Shown here: positions 60,740-64,000 of the stretch, piece after piece
How the letters are laid out: each line of letters starts with the position of its first letter
How positions within the stretch are numbered: position 1 is the stretch's first letter
Assembly (NCBI GenBank): GCA_019636475.1
Contig: JAHBXN010000007.1
Coordinates: 1-64,000 of the forward strand
Reading direction: 5' to 3'
Source: Phycisphaerae bacterium
GTDB taxonomy: Bacteria; Planctomycetota; Phycisphaerae; UBA1845; UTPLA1
Length of the DNA stretch: 64,000 nt
Translations under genes and position numbers: made by a program
The notes under the pieces: model-generated
The model's input: the letters and a program-made list of their open reading frames with translations, nothing else
What the model was told of the DNA's origin: nothing
The model's database searches: none

Positions 60740-61564
60740 TCAAACCGGCCTGAACGCGATCAATGATGCAACGAATCGCCTCGGAGCCGCGAGTCCCTCC
60801 GATTTGTGGATAATTTCCCATCCCGGGAAATACCTACACAACTCGCCGTTCTTCAGCAGGTGAAGATCACTTCGAGGCTTGCCGAACAGCCGGCGTTGCT
60901 CCTCCACGAACGTTTCGTAAACTACGATTCCACCGGGCCGCACACCTCTTGCAATCGACGCCATCAGCGGCCGGTGCAGAAAGTTAAAACAAACGATTGC
61001 GTCATAAGCAGCGTCTTCAATCGACAGATCACATTCGACATCTCCAACACACGCGGTGAGGCGCACGCCATTCCGATCGGCCAGATCGCGGCAACGCTCG
61101 AGCGCATCCGGTAGAATGTCCCATGCCTCGACCGACATGCCGTGGAGCGCCATACTCACGGCATCGCGTCCAGTCCCACAGGCGATATCCAGCGCGCGAC
61201 GACCGACGAGTCCTCCCCACCTTGATTCGGCCACCTCCAGACCCCGAAGCAGCAGGCTGTGTGGCGACCAGAGCCGTCCCATCGAGCGTCCACACTCGAT
61301 CGGTCCGGACAACAACCAGTGCCTGCCGGCACGCCAGACCACCTGATCACGTCCGCGCGCCCGCAGTCGGGAAACGGCCCACCGCGCGCGACGCGCATCG
61401 TCGTCGTAAATGCAGACCGGGGCATGTCGCGACGGCAGTTCGTGAATCCGCGCCGTTAGTTCCTCCAGTGCGATGTTCACCGCACCCGAGCGATGCCCCT
61501 TCTCGAATGCCGACGGTTGCCGCACATCCAGAATGGCGATCCTGAATTCCGGACTCTTATCCAC
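60740..61564 (-). CDS. Inactive rhodanese-like domain fused to SAM methyltransferase
   Basis: A 274-aa fusion. Residues 1-100 are rhodanese-like (ILDVRQPSAFEKGHRSGAVNIAL, then PVCIYDDDARRARWAVSRL). The catalytic Cys expected at the active loop is replaced by Asp (YDDD), so sulfur transfer is unlikely. Residues about 115-270 are a class I methyltransferase with RALDIACGTGRDAV and a TehB-like continuation (YDAIVCFNFLHRPL). The start is GTG with AAAGGT upstream. Its 3' end forms an AGGCCGG/CCGGCCT inverted repeat with the intergenic space. Confidence 0.8.
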   Translation of the reverse strand: MDKSPEFRIAILDVRQPSAFEKGHRSGAVNIALEELTARIHELPSRHAPVCIYDDDARRARWAVSRLRARGRDQVVWRAGRHWLLSGPIECGRSMGRLWSPHSLLLRGLEVAESRWGGLVGRRALDIACGTGRDAVSMALHGMSVEAWDILPDALERCRDLADRNGVRLTACVGDVECDLSIEDAAYDAIVCFNFLHRPLMASIARGVRPGGIVVYETFVEEQRRLFGKPRSDLHLLKNGELCRYFPGWEIIHKSEGLAAPRRFVASLIAFRPV

Positions 61565-61759
61565 TTAACAGACCTTTCCAGCGTCTCTATTTGCTTCGTC
61601 GCCAGGCCCGCCCCGCTTTCGCCGCTTTGCGCGAGGCGGTCAGTTCCACCGATCGCTGGCATTCGCCCAGCCGTTTCGTTCTAATGAATGAAGCGGTTCC
61701 AGTCGGCCTGGCATGGGTTTGGAACGCCTTGCCACGCTGCATTCTCGCCGGGAATGACT

Positions 61760-62596
61760 ATGTCCCCCGCCGTTATCCATCTCAGCGGACCAGCCGGAAG
61801 CGGCAAGACAGCGATGGCCAAACTGCTCATCAATGCACTTCCGGCGGAGCGATTCTATCACGTCCGGTTCGACATACACCGTCATAACACGCCCCACATG
61901 CTACGGGTCGTCTCCGGTGACGACGGCCGTGAAAAAAACTTCCATTGCTATGTTCGACCCGATATCGTATTCGAATCGTTTTCGGAGCTTGTCCCCACGA
62001 TTGCGGCCGACCCCCAGCGTGCCGTCATCATCGCCGAAACAGATGTTCATCCCTGCTTTCGACATGCTTATCCATACGACGTCAAAATTTTCATTTTCGG
62101 CCCCCCGCCCTCGATCGGAGAGCTATTCCGATCCGAGAACGAGACGGCCCACGCGATCGATCGGGCAATGCATGACACCGCGGAGTTTGCCGCTGAGTTG
62201 TTCGGGCTCGATCGCGTCGGTCCGCAGGATTCGGCATGGGTTCCGGCGCTTGATTCAATGGATCAGGAGTTGCATGCCGGGCGGCAGACGTTTGACGACT
62301 TTCTTCAATCGCCTGTCGGCGCGGAGATCGCCGCTCGACTCCGACTGCGGCCCGAGTTCCAGGGCATCGTCGACAGCGACGTTGTGTTTCTTAATTGCTC
62401 GATTCGCCCTATCATGGGCCGACTGATTGACTATGTTGAACGTATCGAATCGCTGCTCACGCCGCTTCGGAATCGACTCGAGCGGCAAATTTACTTCGCA
62501 GCGTGTGATCCGACTGATCTCTGCGATCCGAAATCCGAAGCGGGCATCCAGAGAATTGCCGAGGCGCTGATCGAAGCTCGAACGAGCCTTCAATGA
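61760..62596 (+). CDS. P-loop NTPase of unknown function
   Basis: A 278-aa protein with Walker A GPAGSGKTAM at about residues 10-18, a likely Walker B region AVIIAETDVHP and a DVKIFIFGP strand. The rest is helical with Arg/Asp/Glu-rich stretches. It resembles small kinases or ATPases of the uridine-kinase or CTP-synthase neighbourhood, but I cannot place it in a known family. A GGGA lies about seven bases before ATG 61760; ATG 61754 is an alternative. Its stop overlaps the DUF971 start (ATGA), linking it to that gene. Confidence 0.65.
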   Translation: MSPAVIHLSGPAGSGKTAMAKLLINALPAERFYHVRFDIHRHNTPHMLRVVSGDDGREKNFHCYVRPDIVFESFSELVPTIAADPQRAVIIAETDVHPCFRHAYPYDVKIFIFGPPPSIGELFRSENETAHAIDRAMHDTAEFAAELFGLDRVGPQDSAWVPALDSMDQELHAGRQTFDDFLQSPVGAEIAARLRLRPEFQGIVDSDVVFLNCSIRPIMGRLIDYVERIESLLTPLRNRLERQIYFAACDPTDLCDPKSEAGIQRIAEALIEARTSLQ

Positions 62597-62976
62597 CCGA
62601 AAACGAACTCATCGATCTCGCACTCAATCAACCGCTTGCCGCGAGCCAATTCAAACCGGTCGACCTGCGGCTGGATCGTCGCGATGGATTGACAGTCGTT
62701 TGGGGTGACGGGCGGACCAGCACATATTCGCTTGTGTTTCTCCGAAAAGTCTGTCCTTGCGCCTCTTGTCGGACCGCGCGAGAGACTCCCGGACCGAAAG
62801 GCTCGCCGCTTTCATTGAACATCCTGCCGGCGGGAATCGAGAAGGCGACCGAGTTTCGCAATGCGGGCCTCGTGGGGAAATATGCCATTCAGATCGACTG
62901 GGCCGATGGGCACAACACCGGCATCTATGACTTTCGATATCTCCGGTTGATCGATCCGAACGAACCGCGCGAATAG
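62593..62976 (+). CDS. DUF971-domain protein
   Basis: A 127-aa protein of the DUF971 family (also the N-terminal domain of gamma-butyrobetaine hydroxylase). The VCPCASCRTA motif with CxCxxC and the end GIYDFRYLRLI are diagnostic. Zinc or iron-sulfur binding is likely. DUF971 genes often neighbour mrp/apbC Fe-S carriers. Translationally coupled to the P-loop gene. Confidence 0.88.
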   Translation: MTENELIDLALNQPLAASQFKPVDLRLDRRDGLTVVWGDGRTSTYSLVFLRKVCPCASCRTARETPGPKGSPLSLNILPAGIEKATEFRNAGLVGKYAIQIDWADGHNTGIYDFRYLRLIDPNEPRE

Positions 62977-62978
62977 CC

Positions 62979-64000
62979 ATGGCGAAACAAACAAAGCGCC
63001 GGCAGGTCGTTCAATTCTCGCGGCAGCCCGCGCCAACGCGAATCGTTACCCTTCCAAGAATTCCACGGCGACCCCGGGATTCCCACAAAGGTGATTTTGG
63101 CCGAGTGCTGGTGATCGCCGGATCGCGGGAAATGATCGGCGCTCCGGCGTTGGTCGCTTTGGCGGCGCTCCGGAGCGGCGCCGGATTAGTAACGATCGGA
63201 TGCCCCCGCAGCGTGCAGCCCGCCGTGGCCGCGCTCTGCCCTTGTGCAACGTCGCTGCCCCTGTCGGAGGATTCCAACGGATGCATCCGACCGGCGGACG
63301 CGATTGCGATTCTTGAAGAGAACGAATGGTTCGATGCCCGATCGGCGCCGTCCGTTGTCGCGGTCGGCCCGGGAATCGGACAATTGGGCGTGAATGCGGG
63401 CGATTTCGTCGAACTGATTCGGCGGTTTACGCGTACGCCGCTGTCAATTCCACTTGTCCTAGATGCCGACGGACTCAACGCGGTTTCCTCAGTTCACAAT
63501 CCGGCCGGCGGAAACCTGACTTGGGCGATTGGCTCGAATGTCGTATTGACGCCGCATCCCGGCGAGATGGCTCGCATGTACGGCATCTCCTCGAAGGCCG
63601 TGCAATCGGACCGCGAGCGCGTCGCGCGCCAGGCAGCATTCGATATTTCCACTGCAAATGGCACAGCACAACTCGCGAGTGACGCTCATTCGGTTTCCGA
63701 GGCCAGCCCCATCGTTCTACTGAAAGGAGCCGGGACGATCGTCACTGACGGCCGGCGCGTATTCAAATGCAAGACCGGAAACCCCGGAATGGCAACGGGC
63801 GGCTCGGGTGACGTTCTCACCGGCGTCATTGCCGGACTCATCGCACAGGGGCTCGCAAGATTCGACGCAGCCGTACTTGCTGCACATCTTCACGGGCGCG
63901 CCGGAGACATCGCGGCTGCAAAGCTAGGTCAAATCTCCTTAATTGCAAGCGATCTGATCGACCACCTGCCGGGCGCATTCCGAGAACTCTCGCGCCACGT
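62979..64000 (+). CDS. nnrD: ADP-dependent NAD(P)H-hydrate dehydratase, 3' end outside window
   Basis: The frame from ATG 62979 runs open to the window end (about 340 codons) without a stop. It encodes the CARKD/NnrD sugar-kinase fold that repairs damaged NAD(P)H hydrates. Motifs in order: KGDFGRVLVIAGS, VGPGIG, LVLDADGLN, VLTPHPGEMARM, VLLKGAGTIV, and GNPGMATGGSGDVLTGVIAGL. The N-terminal epimerase half (NnrE) is absent here, so it is the stand-alone dehydratase. It starts two bases after DUF971. Confidence 0.93.
   Translation, partial: MAKQTKRRQVVQFSRQPAPTRIVTLPRIPRRPRDSHKGDFGRVLVIAGSREMIGAPALVALAALRSGAGLVTIGCPRSVQPAVAALCPCATSLPLSEDSNGCIRPADAIAILEENEWFDARSAPSVVAVGPGIGQLGVNAGDFVELIRRFTRTPLSIPLVLDADGLNAVSSVHNPAGGNLTWAIGSNVVLTPHPGEMARMYGISSKAVQSDRERVARQAAFDISTANGTAQLASDAHSVSEASPIVLLKGAGTIVTDGRRVFKCKTGNPGMATGGSGDVLTGVIAGLIAQGLARFDAAVLAAHLHGRAGDIAAAKLGQISLIASDLIDHLPGAFRELSRH

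Noticed and set aside
60720-60751. AGGCCGG/CCGGCCT inverted repeat between convergent genes
   Set aside because: An 18-nt loop, overlap with a stop codon and no T-run; too weak to call a terminator.

Overview
This window is most likely chromosomal DNA from an uncultivated Planctomycetota bacterium, possibly a Phycisphaerae-like lineage. The sequence is GC-rich (roughly 60 percent by eye). Its large secreted proteins carry dockerin-like EF-hand pairs of the form D-x-D/N-x-x-G/E-x-x-D/N, Cys-rich GRCCY/GACC modules, and in one case an Asn/Ser-rich linker with a short Cys/Gly plus hydrophobic plus Arg-rich C-terminus. This surface-protein style, tandem SPFH proteins, an M48 protease with a Cys-rich insert and an S9 peptidase are typical of that phylum. 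The assignment is inference from protein style, because no rRNA is present.

Layout. 1-4004: the end of a Gly-rich repeat protein with a strong terminator, then a beta-oxidation-type operon (two crotonases and a 3-hydroxyacyl-CoA dehydrogenase). 4357-10522: a surface protein with a C-terminal anchor-like signal, ribosome recycling factor, a FlgT-like secreted protein, a polytopic membrane protein and a small ORF. 10583-16886: tRNA-Leu(CAA) and a giant (about 1980 aa) modular Cys-rich secreted protein. 17356-27157: envelope genes (lipoprotein, CPBP protease coupled to an LpxL-like acyltransferase, S9 peptidase, M48 protease, Spy-like protein, ABM-domain protein). 27294-29314: tRNA-Ser(GGA) with a decayed tyrosine integrase lying antisense over it, an IS3 transposase remnant and a secreted orphan, which together look like an integration scar. 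29717-37546: HAD phosphatase, tRNA-Gly(TCC), purD, a STAS protein, a helix-hairpin-helix protein, two coupled SPFH proteins and a zinc-ribbon protein. 37707-46964: dTDP-sugar genes rfbA/rfbB, an alpha/beta hydrolase, a CarH-like B12-dependent regulator, bpt, an HDOD protein, two glycosyltransferases and a CDF metal exporter. 47217-48920: a secreted repeat protein with a dockerin-like end. 48952-58895: a complete minus-strand [NiFe]-hydrogenase locus. 59348-64000: a Cys/Met-type PLP enzyme, a rhodanese-methyltransferase fusion, a P-loop protein, DUF971 and the start of nnrD.

The functional centre is the hydrogenase locus, in transcription order hypF(C-terminal half only)-hypC-hypD-hypE-receiver protein-hydB-hydG-hydD-hydA-endopeptidase-hypA-hypB. 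Most neighbours overlap by ATGA or by a few bases. The set hydB (two 4Fe-4S motifs), hydG (FAD/NAD-binding with a 2Fe-2S motif), hydD and hydA is that of group 3b NAD(P)-linked bidirectional hydrogenases (sulfhydrogenases). The odd points are a HypF reduced to its Kae1-like half with its own good ribosome-binding site, and a receiver domain embedded in the operon whose phospho-acceptor Asp appears to be Glu. No defence system and no CRISPR array was seen. The most unusual material is the truncated-HypF/pseudo-receiver hydrogenase locus, the paired SPFH proteins with a shared repeat module, and the modular Cys-rich surface proteins.
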